This document shows positions 1-9,109 of a stretch of 64,000 nucleotides of DNA, piece by piece; the first letter of the stretch is position 1; each line of letters begins with the position of its first letter. The stretch spans positions 1-64,000 of the forward strand of contig JAKFYK010000043.1 in NCBI GenBank assembly GCA_021730905.1, read 5' to 3'. The notes beneath the pieces are model-generated. The model had not been told where the DNA came from. It saw only the letters and a list, made by a program, of their open reading frames with translations, and did not search any database. Position numbers and translations under genes: made by a program. The DNA comes from Betaproteobacteria bacterium (lineage in GTDB: Bacteria > Pseudomonadota > Gammaproteobacteria > Burkholderiales > SG8-41).

Positions 1-117
1 TTCGCTTGGTTGAACAAATACAAACGCGTGATCACCCGCTGGGATCGCCTGATCGATCATTTCAACGCCTTTGTTCATCTCGCCTGCTCTATGATTCTCA
101 TCCGTCGGTATTTATGA
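1..117 (+). mobile_element. C-terminal fragment of an IS5-family-like DDE transposase, truncated by the window edge
   Basis: Frame 1 reads FAWLNKYKRVITRWDRLIDHFNAFVHLACSMILIRRYL*, typical of the C-terminus of IS5-family transposases. Confidence 0.75.
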
Positions 118-141
118 AATGACTTCTAGTAATATTATTTC

Positions 142-1149
142 CTACTGAATTTTGATATCCGCGGCCTTCACCACGCCGCGCCACAGGGTTATTTCCTTGA
201 GGATTTGATCGTGCAGCGCTTCGGGCGTGCCGCCCGCGGGTGATACGCCGTCACCGCGCAAGCGGTCTTCCATCTCCTTGCTGCGGATGATTCTGGTGAT
301 TTCACCGTTCATGCGCTCGACCACCGCGCGCGGCAAACCCCTGGGCCCGATCAGCGCGTGCCAGTTGGACACGTCATAACCCGGCACACCAGCCTCGGCG
401 ATGGTGGGAATACCCGGCTCAGCGGCAATGCGTTTGCCGGTGGTCACTGCCAGTGCGCGGATGCGTCCCGCCTTCACCTGCGGCAATCCGGTCTGCGGCG
501 TCGCGAACACCAGCGAAATTTGTCCGGCCATGAGATCGGTCAGCGCAGGCGCACCGCCTTTGTAGGGGACATGCACCATCTGGATCCCCGCCCTATGCAA
601 AAACAGCGCGTTCGCCAGATGCACAATAGTGCCTTGCCCGGCGGAGCCATAGACGATTTGATCGGGCCGCGACTTGGCCAGCGCAATCAAATCGCGCAGC
701 GTTTTCGCCGGCACGGAGGGATGCACCACGGCAACCAGCGGACCGCGCGCCACCAGTATCACCGGCGTGAATTCATTGACCGGATCGAACTTGATGTTGT
801 AAAGACTCGGATTGATCGAGTAACTGGGCGTGACGAGATTGAAGGTATGGCCATCAGGCGCCGCCCGGATTCCGGCCTCGATGCCCAGCGTGCTGCCGCC
901 GCCTGCGCGATTCTCGACGATCACTTGCTGACCCAGTGTTTCCGTGAGTTTTTGCGCAAGCAGGCGCGCGATGAAATCGGTTCCGCCGCCTGCCGCGGTA
1001 GCGACGATGATGCGCACCGTTTTCGTGGGATACGCTGCTCCTGTCGCAGCGGTTTGCGCACGCGCCTCTGCGCCATGCAGCAGCGCCGCGCAACTCATCA
1101 CCACCACCGCGCAACTGACGCCGGTATTTGTTCTTATTGAATTATTCAA
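142..1149 (-). CDS. Bug/TctC family solute-binding protein
   Basis: YPTKTVRIIVATAAGGGTDFIARLLAQKL, VPYKGGAPALTDLMAGQ and ADIKIQ end; signal peptide; TTG start as called lies in an AT-rich motif, true start uncertain. Confidence 0.93.
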   Translation of the reverse strand: MNNSIRTNTGVSCAVVVMSCAALLHGAEARAQTAATGAAYPTKTVRIIVATAAGGGTDFIARLLAQKLTETLGQQVIVENRAGGGSTLGIEAGIRAAPDGHTFNLVTPSYSINPSLYNIKFDPVNEFTPVILVARGPLVAVVHPSVPAKTLRDLIALAKSRPDQIVYGSAGQGTIVHLANALFLHRAGIQMVHVPYKGGAPALTDLMAGQISLVFATPQTGLPQVKAGRIRALAVTTGKRIAAEPGIPTIAEAGVPGYDVSNWHALIGPRGLPRAVVERMNGEITRIIRSKEMEDRLRGDGVSPAGGTPEALHDQILKEITLWRGVVKAADIKIQ

Positions 1150-1150
1150 T
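1123..1150 (+). repeat. AT-rich dispersed motif, copy H
   Basis: ggtatttgttcttattgaattattcaat. Confidence 0.6.
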
Positions 1151-1289
1151 TCGTCCCTCTGCTTTCACACCGGCACTTTGTAGTTTCCCGTATCCTAGCC
1201 TCCCCGCGGCACGCATACAATCGCCATCATGTGCCGACGCGTCGATGCGCCTCGGTTATACTGCCCCCGGTTCTGGCTGACGCATCCAC

Positions 1290-2267
1290 ATGCTGCAACT
1301 CGAAATGTCCCACACATCGTTCTTGCGCTGCCTGCTTGCAGGCTTGGCGCTCGCCTGCGCTGGCGCGTACGCAGCGGATGTGGCCTACCCGACACGCCCG
1401 GTGCGCATGCTGGTCGGCTTCACGCCCGGCGGCACCAGCGATGTAGTGGCGCGCATTGTCGGCAAGAAGTTGGGCGACGCGTGGGGCCAGCAGTTCGTGG
1501 TGGACAACCGCGCCGGCGCCGGCGGCATCGTCGCCACGGAAATCACCGCACGTGCGGCGCCCGACGGGCACACGCTGTTTTTCGTGTCATCGAGTTTTTC
1601 CATGCAGCCCAGCGCCACACCGAATCTGCCCTACGACATACAGCGCGATTTCGCGCCGGTGACGCTCGCCGTATCATCGCCCTATGTGCTGGTGCTGCAT
1701 CCCTCGGTGGACGCTCGCAGCGTCAAGGAATTGATCGCACTCGCCAAGGCAAAACCCGGGCACCTTTCCAGCGCGACTGCGGGGCCGGGCAGCGCAATCC
1801 ACAGCACGGCGGAACTGTTCAACGCCATGGCGGGCGTCAACATTCTGTTGGTGCCGTACAAGGGTGCAGTGGGCATCACCGATTTGATTGCGGGACAAGT
1901 GCACACGTCGTTCGCCGGCTTTGTGCAAACCATGCCGCATGTGCGCGGCGGACGGCTGCGCGCGATTGCGGTATCGAGCGCACAGCGTTCGGCATTGCTG
2001 CCTGATCTGCCCACCGTCGCCGAGGCCGGCGTGCCGGGATACGACGTCACCGTGTGGTACGGACTGATCGCGCCCGCCAGCACGCCGCGCGCCATCATCG
2101 CCAAACTCAACGCGGGATTTGTGAAAACCATGCAGGCGTCGGAGGTGAGGCAAAATCTCACCGACCTCGGTGTCGATATCGTCGGCAACACGCCAGAGCA
2201 ATTTGCTGCGGTCATACGCGCCGATGCAGAGAAATGGATGCGGCTCGCGAAGACAAAAAGTCGTTAA
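1290..2267 (+). CDS. Bug/TctC family solute-binding protein
   Basis: YPTRPVRMLVGFTPGGTSDVVARIVGKKL, VPYKGAVGITDLIAGQ; signal peptide. Confidence 0.95.
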   Translation: MLQLEMSHTSFLRCLLAGLALACAGAYAADVAYPTRPVRMLVGFTPGGTSDVVARIVGKKLGDAWGQQFVVDNRAGAGGIVATEITARAAPDGHTLFFVSSSFSMQPSATPNLPYDIQRDFAPVTLAVSSPYVLVLHPSVDARSVKELIALAKAKPGHLSSATAGPGSAIHSTAELFNAMAGVNILLVPYKGAVGITDLIAGQVHTSFAGFVQTMPHVRGGRLRAIAVSSAQRSALLPDLPTVAEAGVPGYDVTVWYGLIAPASTPRAIIAKLNAGFVKTMQASEVRQNLTDLGVDIVGNTPEQFAAVIRADAEKWMRLAKTKSR

Positions 2268-2288
2268 TAAACAAATAGTTATATATCT
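2263..2288 (-). repeat. AT-rich dispersed motif, copy G (weak)
   Basis: reverse complement: gatatataactatttgtttattaac. Confidence 0.45.
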
Positions 2289-2301
2289 ACTCGGAGATGG
2301 C

Positions 2302-3090
2302 ATGAAATACGGACGCTTTGAACACCACGGCAAGACTTTCTTCGGCATGGTCGAAGGCGATCAGGTGATCGAACTTGAAGGCTCGATCTTCGGCAGCTAC
2401 AACCCCACCAGCACCAAGCACATGCTGTCGGCGCTGAAGACGTTAGTGCCATGCCAGCCCGCAAATTTTTACTGCGCCGGTATCAACTATCTCGCGCACA
2501 TCGAATGGGGTAACCAGCGCAAGGGCACCAACACCAAACCGCCGGCAAAAGCCGACATCGGCTACCGCTCGCCCAGCGCGCTGTGCGCCACCGGCGACAC
2601 CATCGTCATCCCCGCGGATTCGCCCGGCCCGGTGCAATACGAAGGCGAACTCGTCGCCGTGGTCGGCAAAAAAGCAAAGAATCTCACCGAAACCAATGCG
2701 CTGTCATGCATCCTCGGCTACACGCTGGGCAACGACGTCAGCGACCGCGGCTGGCAGGCATCCGACCGCACGCTGTGGCGCGCCAAGAACTGCGACAACT
2801 GGAAGCCGATGGGGCCGTTCATCACCACTGGCCTCGATCCGCTGGCGCTCACCATCAAAGTCAATCTCGACGGCAAGGAAGTCTCCAGCTACACCACCGA
2901 CAAAATGATTTTCTCGGCGCAGCACTACATCGCCAAAATCACCCAATACACCACGCTATGGCCCGGCGACGTGCTGTGGCTGGGCGTGGACAACGCCACC
3001 ATCCCTGATCTTGAAGATGGCATGGTGTGCGAGGTTATTCAGGATGATATTGGAGTGTTGCGGAATCCGGTTGCGCGGGCGAAGGCGTGA
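2302..3090 (+). CDS. Fumarylacetoacetate hydrolase family protein
   Basis: VQYEGELVAVVGKKAKNLTE, GYTLGNDVSDRGWQ, WKPMGPFITTGLDP, PGDVLWLGVDN typical of FAH fold; start moved to internal ATG. Confidence 0.9.
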   Translation: MKYGRFEHHGKTFFGMVEGDQVIELEGSIFGSYNPTSTKHMLSALKTLVPCQPANFYCAGINYLAHIEWGNQRKGTNTKPPAKADIGYRSPSALCATGDTIVIPADSPGPVQYEGELVAVVGKKAKNLTETNALSCILGYTLGNDVSDRGWQASDRTLWRAKNCDNWKPMGPFITTGLDPLALTIKVNLDGKEVSSYTTDKMIFSAQHYIAKITQYTTLWPGDVLWLGVDNATIPDLEDGMVCEVIQDDIGVLRNPVARAKA

Positions 3091-3143
3091 AGTTCAAAAG
3101 CGTTTTGCCACAGATGAACGCGGATAGAAACCTAAGGGTTGGC

Positions 3144-3229
3144 AGGGGGGGTTAGACGAAGTCATAACCCACCGGGTGTTGGAGATTGGGTCGTCAACGA
3201 CAGGTTACGCTGCACTAACCCGCCCTACT
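3144..3229. repeat. Dispersed-type inverted repeat (GGGTTAG...TAACCC arms)
   Basis: Arms aGGGGGGGTTAGacgaagtcaTAACCC and GGTTAcgctgcaCTAACCCGCCCTa are imperfect reverse complements. Confidence 0.55.
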
Positions 3230-3240
3230 TCGACTCTCGC

Positions 3241-4137
3241 TCACGCCGCGATCGCTACCCCTTCCTGCTCGCACGAGTTGGCCACATCGCTGATGGTCAC
3301 GCGCTGCATGTCGCGCACCCAGCGCAAATCGTCATAGTCCGTGCCGCGGTGCATGGTGCAGCGGTTGTCCCACATGATGAGTTCGTTGGGACGCCAGCGG
3401 TGCGTGTGGATAAACTGCGGCTGGGTCACGTGTGCGATCATGCTGTCGATCAAAGCGCGTCCTTCCTCGTCCGGCATGCCGAACACGCGTCCGGCATGGG
3501 ATGCTACGTACAGCGACTTGCGGCCGTTCTCCGGGATCGTTCGCACCAGCACCTGCGGCACCGCCGGCAAACGGCGCTTTTCGTCTTCGTTGAATTCGGT
3601 GAATCCGTTGCGCATGCGTGAATGCACAATCCAGTGCTCGGCCACCATGCCGTGCAGTTTTTTCTTTAGGTCATCAGATAACGCATCGTAGGCCGCGCGC
3701 TGGTCAGCGAACTGGGTATGCCCGCCGATGGGCGCGATGGTGCGCGAGTACAGCAGCGAACACAGGCTGGGGCGGAACTTGAACGAGCTGTCGGTGTGCC
3801 ACAGCTTGTTGCCGGCCTTGTACATGCGCTGGCGGCTGGTTTCGCCCCAGATTTTTCCCTGCGCATCGAGATTGGAAATATCGGCAAACGCGCCGCTGTA
3901 GCGCGTGGGCGTTGCTTTCGGATCGAGCGTGCGTTCGTTTTCGACCGGGCCGAATTTTTCCGAGAACGCCAGATGCTGTTCGGGCGTCAGATCCTGCCCC
4001 GGAAACACCAGCACCGCGTATTTCCAGAACGCCTGTTTGATCGCAGCAAAATCATCATCCGCTATGGGTTTGGAGAGATCCACATCGCCGATTTCAGCGG
4101 CGAAATTTTGAGTAACCGGAAAAATGGTGATCGTCAT
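3241..4137 (-). CDS. TauD/TfdA family Fe(II)/2-oxoglutarate dioxygenase
   Basis: LWHTDSSF motif, distal His in RWRPNELIMWDNRCTMHRGTDYD; start chosen at internal MTITIFPVT. Confidence 0.92.
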   Translation of the reverse strand: MTITIFPVTQNFAAEIGDVDLSKPIADDDFAAIKQAFWKYAVLVFPGQDLTPEQHLAFSEKFGPVENERTLDPKATPTRYSGAFADISNLDAQGKIWGETSRQRMYKAGNKLWHTDSSFKFRPSLCSLLYSRTIAPIGGHTQFADQRAAYDALSDDLKKKLHGMVAEHWIVHSRMRNGFTEFNEDEKRRLPAVPQVLVRTIPENGRKSLYVASHAGRVFGMPDEEGRALIDSMIAHVTQPQFIHTHRWRPNELIMWDNRCTMHRGTDYDDLRWVRDMQRVTISDVANSCEQEGVAIAA

Positions 4138-4172
4138 GATGATGTCTTTCTCAAGAAAAATGGCCGCACTAC

Positions 4173-5129
4173 TCAATCCCGCGGAATGTTCGTTTCAGCA
4201 ATGACACGCGCCCACGCCTGATATTGTTCTTTGGTATGCGCAGTCAGTTCCGCCGGCGTGGAGGTTTGCACTTCGACGCCCTGGCGTCCGATTTGCTCGC
4301 GCATGTCGGCACGCGACAGCAGTGTGTTGAGTTCACGCGATAGCCGCGCAACGATGTCGGCTTTGATCCCGGCCGGTCCGAATAAACCCACCCATGGCGT
4401 GATGGAAACACCCGGCATGCCGGCCTCGGCGACGGTGGGTAAATCCGGCGCGAGGGGACTCCTTTTGGGCGCCAGCACTGCCAGCATGCGCAGCCGGCCT
4501 GCACGCGCCTGCTCCAGCGCCGGCACCGGTGCCATAAACGCAAACTGTATGCGTCCGCCTATCAGATCGGCGGTGGTGGGCGCATCGCCCTTGTACGGCA
4601 CATGCGTAATGTCGAGCTTCGCTTGCTGCCGCAACTGCGCCGTTGCCACGATGCTGGTGGTGTTGCCGGTGCCGTAATTGAGCTTGCCCGGATTGGCGCG
4701 CGCATAGTCGATCAACTCGCCCAGCGACTTCGCAGGCACTGTGGGCGACACAAACAGAAAAAACGTGAAATGCCCCATCAGCCCGATGGCAGTGAAATCC
4801 TTCACCGGATCATAGGGCGGAACCTTGCGCAAAGCAGGCGCCGCCGACATCGGCGTATTGCTGCCGAAAAATACCGTGTGGCCATCGGGCGCGGCCTTGA
4901 TCACAATGCCGCCCGCCAGTGCGCCATCCGCGCCGGGGCGGTTATCCACCAGCCATTGCTGGCCCATCGCCTGCGTCATCTGCTGGCCCATGATGCGCGC
5001 GATGCCGTCCGCCGATCCGCCCGGCGGAAACGGCACGATGTAGCGAATCGGCCGGTTCGGATACTGCGAGTGCGCATACTGCGCCACGGTGAAAGCCAGC
5101 AATGCTGCAACGAAATAGACTATTCTCAT
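4173..5129 (-). CDS. Bug/TctC family solute-binding protein
   Basis: YPNRPIRYIVPFPPGGSADGIARIMGQQM; VPYKGDAPTTADLIGGRIQ; signal peptide. Confidence 0.95.
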   Translation of the reverse strand: MRIVYFVAALLAFTVAQYAHSQYPNRPIRYIVPFPPGGSADGIARIMGQQMTQAMGQQWLVDNRPGADGALAGGIVIKAAPDGHTVFFGSNTPMSAAPALRKVPPYDPVKDFTAIGLMGHFTFFLFVSPTVPAKSLGELIDYARANPGKLNYGTGNTTSIVATAQLRQQAKLDITHVPYKGDAPTTADLIGGRIQFAFMAPVPALEQARAGRLRMLAVLAPKRSPLAPDLPTVAEAGMPGVSITPWVGLFGPAGIKADIVARLSRELNTLLSRADMREQIGRQGVEVQTSTPAELTAHTKEQYQAWARVIAETNIPRD

Positions 5130-5186
5130 TGCTCCTCCGTTTGCTTTGATAACCGCCTGTTTTTGTTACGGGCAAATGCTGCCCGT

Positions 5187-6152
5187 TCAATCCACCTTCG
5201 CCCCCGACTCCTTGATCACCTTTGCCCACTTGGCGACTTCAACCTTGATGTACGCGGTGAACTGCTCCGGGGTGTTGCTGACCGGATCGAACCCCAGCAC
5301 CGACAGCCGCTCTTTCGAGTCTGGCATCACCACGATGGCGCCAATACTTTTATTCAGTTTATCGACAACGGCCCTGGGCGTGCCCGCCGGCGCGAAGTAC
5401 GCAATCCAGGTGTAATCCTCGTAGCCCGGAAAACCCTGCTCCGCCACGGTGCCGACATCGGGCAGCGACGGCATGCGCTGCGGGCTGGTGACGGCGACGG
5501 CGCGTACTTTTCCCGACTTGACGAGCGGGATCGACGGCGGCATCGCCGTCAATCCTATCGGCACTTGGCCCGATGCGGTGGCAAGTACCGCAGGCGTCGC
5601 GCCGTTGTAGGGCACGTGCTGGATATCGAGACCAGCCAACAGTTTCAGCAACCGTTCTCCGGTGAGGTGCGGCGTGCTGCCGGCACCGGCCGAGCCGTAC
5701 TGCAGTTTCTTCGTCTTGCCGAGCGCGATCAATTCCTTGAGATTGTTCGCCGGCGTCGACGGCGTGACGAAGATGATGTTCGGGCTGGTGCCGGCATTGA
5801 TGATGGGCGCGAAATCCCTGAACGCGTTGTAGCCAGGGTCTTTGTACAGGCTTACGCCCACCACGTACTGGCTGCTGTTGCAAAGCAGGGTGTGGCCGTC
5901 GGGCGTGGCGCTGACGGCGATGCGCGTGGCGAGCGTGCCGCCCGCGCCGGCACGGTTGTCCACCACGATGGATTGGCCCAGTTGCTCCGACAGCTTCTGT
6001 CCGACCAGGCGCGACATGACGTCGATCGGCCCGCCCGTCGGGCCTGCCGCGAGTATGCGTATGGTTTTATTGGGCCAGGCATCGGCAGCGAAACATGAGG
6101 TGCTGCACAGCGCAGCCGCAGCCCATACGACCCGTATCCAGTTCAAGCACAT
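5187..6152 (-). CDS. Bug/TctC family solute-binding protein
   Basis: WPNKTIRILAAGPTGGPIDVMSRLVGQKL; signal peptide from internal MCLNWIRVVWAAAALCSTSCFA. Confidence 0.94.
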   Translation of the reverse strand: MCLNWIRVVWAAAALCSTSCFAADAWPNKTIRILAAGPTGGPIDVMSRLVGQKLSEQLGQSIVVDNRAGAGGTLATRIAVSATPDGHTLLCNSSQYVVGVSLYKDPGYNAFRDFAPIINAGTSPNIIFVTPSTPANNLKELIALGKTKKLQYGSAGAGSTPHLTGERLLKLLAGLDIQHVPYNGATPAVLATASGQVPIGLTAMPPSIPLVKSGKVRAVAVTSPQRMPSLPDVGTVAEQGFPGYEDYTWIAYFAPAGTPRAVVDKLNKSIGAIVVMPDSKERLSVLGFDPVSNTPEQFTAYIKVEVAKWAKVIKESGAKVD

Positions 6153-6264
6153 GAAATCTCCCCCGGTGTCCGGCATGCGCGCCGTGGACATTGTATGCCA
6201 GACCACAGCCAGTTTGACACTGCCAGTGCGATCCCGTGTAATGGCCGGCGTTGAAGGAGAAAAC

Positions 6265-7206
6265 ATGTGGCGCTATCTTGTCGTACTCGCATCAGCCGTG
6301 CTGCTCGCAGGCGCCGCGCTCGCGCAGACCCGGCACACGCGCCCGATCCGCCTGATCGTTCCGTACGTGCCCGGCGGCGGCTCGGATACCATCGGGCGGC
6401 TGCTCGCGCCGTACATCACCGAAGAGTTCGGCCAGCAAGTGGTGATCGACAACCGCGGCGGCGCCAACAGCACCATCGGCACTCACCTGATCGCGCGTGC
6501 CGCGCCCGACGGCCACACCTTCGGCATGATCGATTCCGCGTTCGTGATCAATCCCGCCGTACAGCAGACACTGCCGTACGACACGCTGAAAGATTTCGCG
6601 CCGATCGCGCTGGTGCGCGCGGCGCCGCTGGTGCTGCTGGTGCATCCGTCGCTGCCAGCGGCAACGCTCAAGGACTTCATTGCCTACGCCAGGGTGCGGC
6701 CCGGCAAGCTCACTTACGGCTCAGCAGGCACGGGATCGGGGCAGCATCTCGCGGGCGCGCAGTTCCACAAAGCCGCCGCGCTCGACATCACGCATATTCC
6801 GTACAAAGGCAGCGGGCAGGCGATGGCCGATCTGCTGGGCGCGCAGATCTCGCTGATGTACATCACGCAGAGCGTGGCCAACCCGCATATCGCCGGCGGC
6901 AAGCTGCGCCCGCTCGCGATCAGCAGCGTCAAACGTTCGCGCTTCAATCCGGACATCATCACCTTTGCCGAAGCGGGCTTTCCGTCGGTCAATGCGGCGA
7001 CCATCAACGGCATCATCGCACCCGCGGGAACGCCGCGTGATGTGGTGCAGCGCTTGAATACCATGGTGGCGCGCGTGCTGAAAAGCCGTGAGCTTGAAAA
7101 GAAGCTGCCCGACCTCGAATTCGACGGCGAGGTGCTGACGCCGGAACAGTTCGGCGCATGGATACGCGCCGAAGTCGAAAAGTGGCATAAGCTTTTTAAA
7201 TCATAA
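6265..7206 (+). CDS. Bug/TctC family solute-binding protein
   Basis: TRPIRLIVPYVPGGGSDTIGRLLAPYI; IPYKGSGQAMADLLGAQ; start at MWRYLVVLASAVLLAGAALAQ. Confidence 0.95.
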   Translation: MWRYLVVLASAVLLAGAALAQTRHTRPIRLIVPYVPGGGSDTIGRLLAPYITEEFGQQVVIDNRGGANSTIGTHLIARAAPDGHTFGMIDSAFVINPAVQQTLPYDTLKDFAPIALVRAAPLVLLVHPSLPAATLKDFIAYARVRPGKLTYGSAGTGSGQHLAGAQFHKAAALDITHIPYKGSGQAMADLLGAQISLMYITQSVANPHIAGGKLRPLAISSVKRSRFNPDIITFAEAGFPSVNAATINGIIAPAGTPRDVVQRLNTMVARVLKSRELEKKLPDLEFDGEVLTPEQFGAWIRAEVEKWHKLFKS

Positions 7207-7216
7207 CCGGAATTTC

Positions 7217-7639
7217 ATGGATACCACACTCATCATCGTTTTACTGGGCGTTGCCCTGCTTGCCATCATTGCATTGCCTGGCTTGTTTCGAAAAAAAGGC
7301 GACGATAACAGTGCCGCGCCATCTCTCGAAAACCCGCGCGCAAACGCACCGGCGCCACAACCCGCAAAACTGACGACGCTGGACGAAATTCAGTCGCAGT
7401 GGTTCGCGCGCTGGTTATGCGAGCAGGCCCGCGCACAAACCGGTATTGATATGACGCGCGACCCGATGGCACTCACCCGCATCGGCGAAGCCGCGAAAAA
7501 AGCTCAGGCCGAAATAGATACCAACGGCCAAGCGGAAATTTCTCTGCCCTACATCGCCGCGGACTCCAGCGGCCCCAAACACTTCAATCTCAAGGTGACG
7601 CGCGAACAGTTGGCAAGCGTGCGGCAGCGCATGGCATAA
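7217..7639 (+). CDS. Small membrane-anchored protein with isolated Hsp70/DnaK nucleotide-binding-domain segment
   Basis: N-terminal TM helix (LIIVLLGVALLAIIALPGLF) then GIDMTRDPMALTRIGEAAKKAQAEIDTNGQAEISLPYIAADSSGPKHFNLKVTREQLASV, strongly resembling DnaK (..DP.A.[45 protein letters not shown]). Confidence 0.85.
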   Translation: MDTTLIIVLLGVALLAIIALPGLFRKKGDDNSAAPSLENPRANAPAPQPAKLTTLDEIQSQWFARWLCEQARAQTGIDMTRDPMALTRIGEAAKKAQAEIDTNGQAEISLPYIAADSSGPKHFNLKVTREQLASVRQRMA

Positions 7640-7644
7640 TTTAA

Positions 7645-7675
7645 TATAAGCATTTGTTTTTAAACAATTATTTAA
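7645..7675 (+). repeat. AT-rich dispersed motif, copy A
   Basis: ataagcatttgtttttaaacaattatttaag. Confidence 0.75.
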
Positions 7676-7765
7676 GTTAGCCGCGCTCCACATTGTCGTG
7701 CATTGTGCCTCCCGATGCGCGTGTGTAGCATGTTCCAGTCACATCAACCGTTTGAGGAGAATCTG

Positions 7766-8212
7766 ATGAGCGCCACGCTGTTTCACTTTTCATTCGCAGT
7801 TAATGATCTCGACCGCGCGCGCAAATTTTACGGCGAGATTCTGCAATGTCCCGAAGGCCGCAAGCTGAAAGGCCGGGTGGACTACAATTTCTTTGGCCAC
7901 CACATCGTGGCGCATCTCGCGCCCGAAGACGTGGTCGGCGACAAAGGCCGCAAGATCGGCGGCGCACTCGTCACGCCGCTGCGCCACTTTGGCGTGGTGA
8001 TGACGCTCGATGATTTCCAGAAAACTGCCCAGCGCGCGGAACAACTCGGCGCGGAATGGATCAACAAGCCCAGCATTACCCAAAAGGGCACGGTGCGCGA
8101 GCAAATGCTGATGACGCTCAGCGACGGTTGCGGCAACGCCATTGAGTTCAAGGGCCTCGCCAAAATTACCGACGTCTACGCGGTGAAAGAACACGAAACA
8201 GCGGCCGCATAG
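7766..8212 (+). CDS. VOC/glyoxalase family protein
   Basis: FHFSFAVNDLDRARKFYGEILQCPEGRK ... DGCGNAIEFKGL. Confidence 0.9.
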   Translation: MSATLFHFSFAVNDLDRARKFYGEILQCPEGRKLKGRVDYNFFGHHIVAHLAPEDVVGDKGRKIGGALVTPLRHFGVVMTLDDFQKTAQRAEQLGAEWINKPSITQKGTVREQMLMTLSDGCGNAIEFKGLAKITDVYAVKEHETAAA

Positions 8213-8373
8213 CAAAGCGCTGAACAGCCTGCAGACGCTGTGCAACACGGCGGTTGCTTCACTCGTGTCGTGTACGGCCCGCTGGCCCGTGCGCAGCAGT
8301 ATCCGACCGGGCACGATCCACTACGCATCGTCCGGCAGCAGCCCCGGGCACATCGAATAATTGGGGAGCCCTC

Positions 8374-9066
8374 ATGCTGCTCGGACGCGGAATCATGATC
8401 AACTGGAACAATGTCGCCCCGGAACATCGCGCGGCGTACGACGCCTGGCACTGCGGCGAGCACATGGTGGGGCGGCTGACGATTCCCGGGTTTTTGCGCG
8501 GCCGGCGTTACATTGCAGCAATCCCCGAACAGGCGCGGCGCAATTTTCTGACGATGTATGAAGTCATGGATCTTGAGGTACTGACCGGCGCCGACTATCT
8601 CGCCAAGGCCAATAACCCCAGTCCGCTCACCCTGCGCACCACGCCTCTGGTTCGCGACAGCGTGCGCGGCCTGGCGCGCGTGCGCGCCTCGCACGGCCTG
8701 GGCACGGGCGGCTGCGCACTGACGCTGCGCTTTGATCCGCATCCCGGCGCTGAAGACGCGCTTGAGCACCATCTTGCACAGCAGGCATTGCCGCAAATCG
8801 CGCAACGACCCGACATCGCGGGCGCGCATCTCATCGTGGCAGACCGTGCAGCAAGCAGCATGACGCCCGTGGAGCGCCAGGGCCGCCCGACCACGCTACC
8901 CAACTGGATCGTGCTCATCGAGGGCTTTACCGTCGATGCAGTGAATGCTGCGGGCAGCAACGAGCTTGCGGACAGCATGCTGCACGCCAAAGGTTGTGCG
9001 GACAGTGTGGAACGCGATGTCTACCGGCTGCAATTCATGCTGGCGAGTACGGGAGCACGCCACTAG
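8374..9066 (+). CDS. Conserved protein, possible dimeric alpha-beta barrel (EthD-like)
   Basis: Intact ORF; internal ATG after in-frame upstream extension; HCGEHMVGRLTIPGFLRGRRYIA resembles EthD-like proteins (tentative). Confidence 0.6.
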   Translation: MLLGRGIMINWNNVAPEHRAAYDAWHCGEHMVGRLTIPGFLRGRRYIAAIPEQARRNFLTMYEVMDLEVLTGADYLAKANNPSPLTLRTTPLVRDSVRGLARVRASHGLGTGGCALTLRFDPHPGAEDALEHHLAQQALPQIAQRPDIAGAHLIVADRAASSMTPVERQGRPTTLPNWIVLIEGFTVDAVNAAGSNELADSMLHAKGCADSVERDVYRLQFMLASTGARH

Positions 9067-9109
9067 CGAAAGTGTTCCAGCTGGCGGTCGGAACCTGCCC
9101 TCGAATGCA

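Noticed and set aside
4602-6098. 498-aa plus-strand ORF
   Set aside because: Antisense shadow of two Bug genes; Arg/His-rich low-complexity composition typical of GC-rich shadow ORFs
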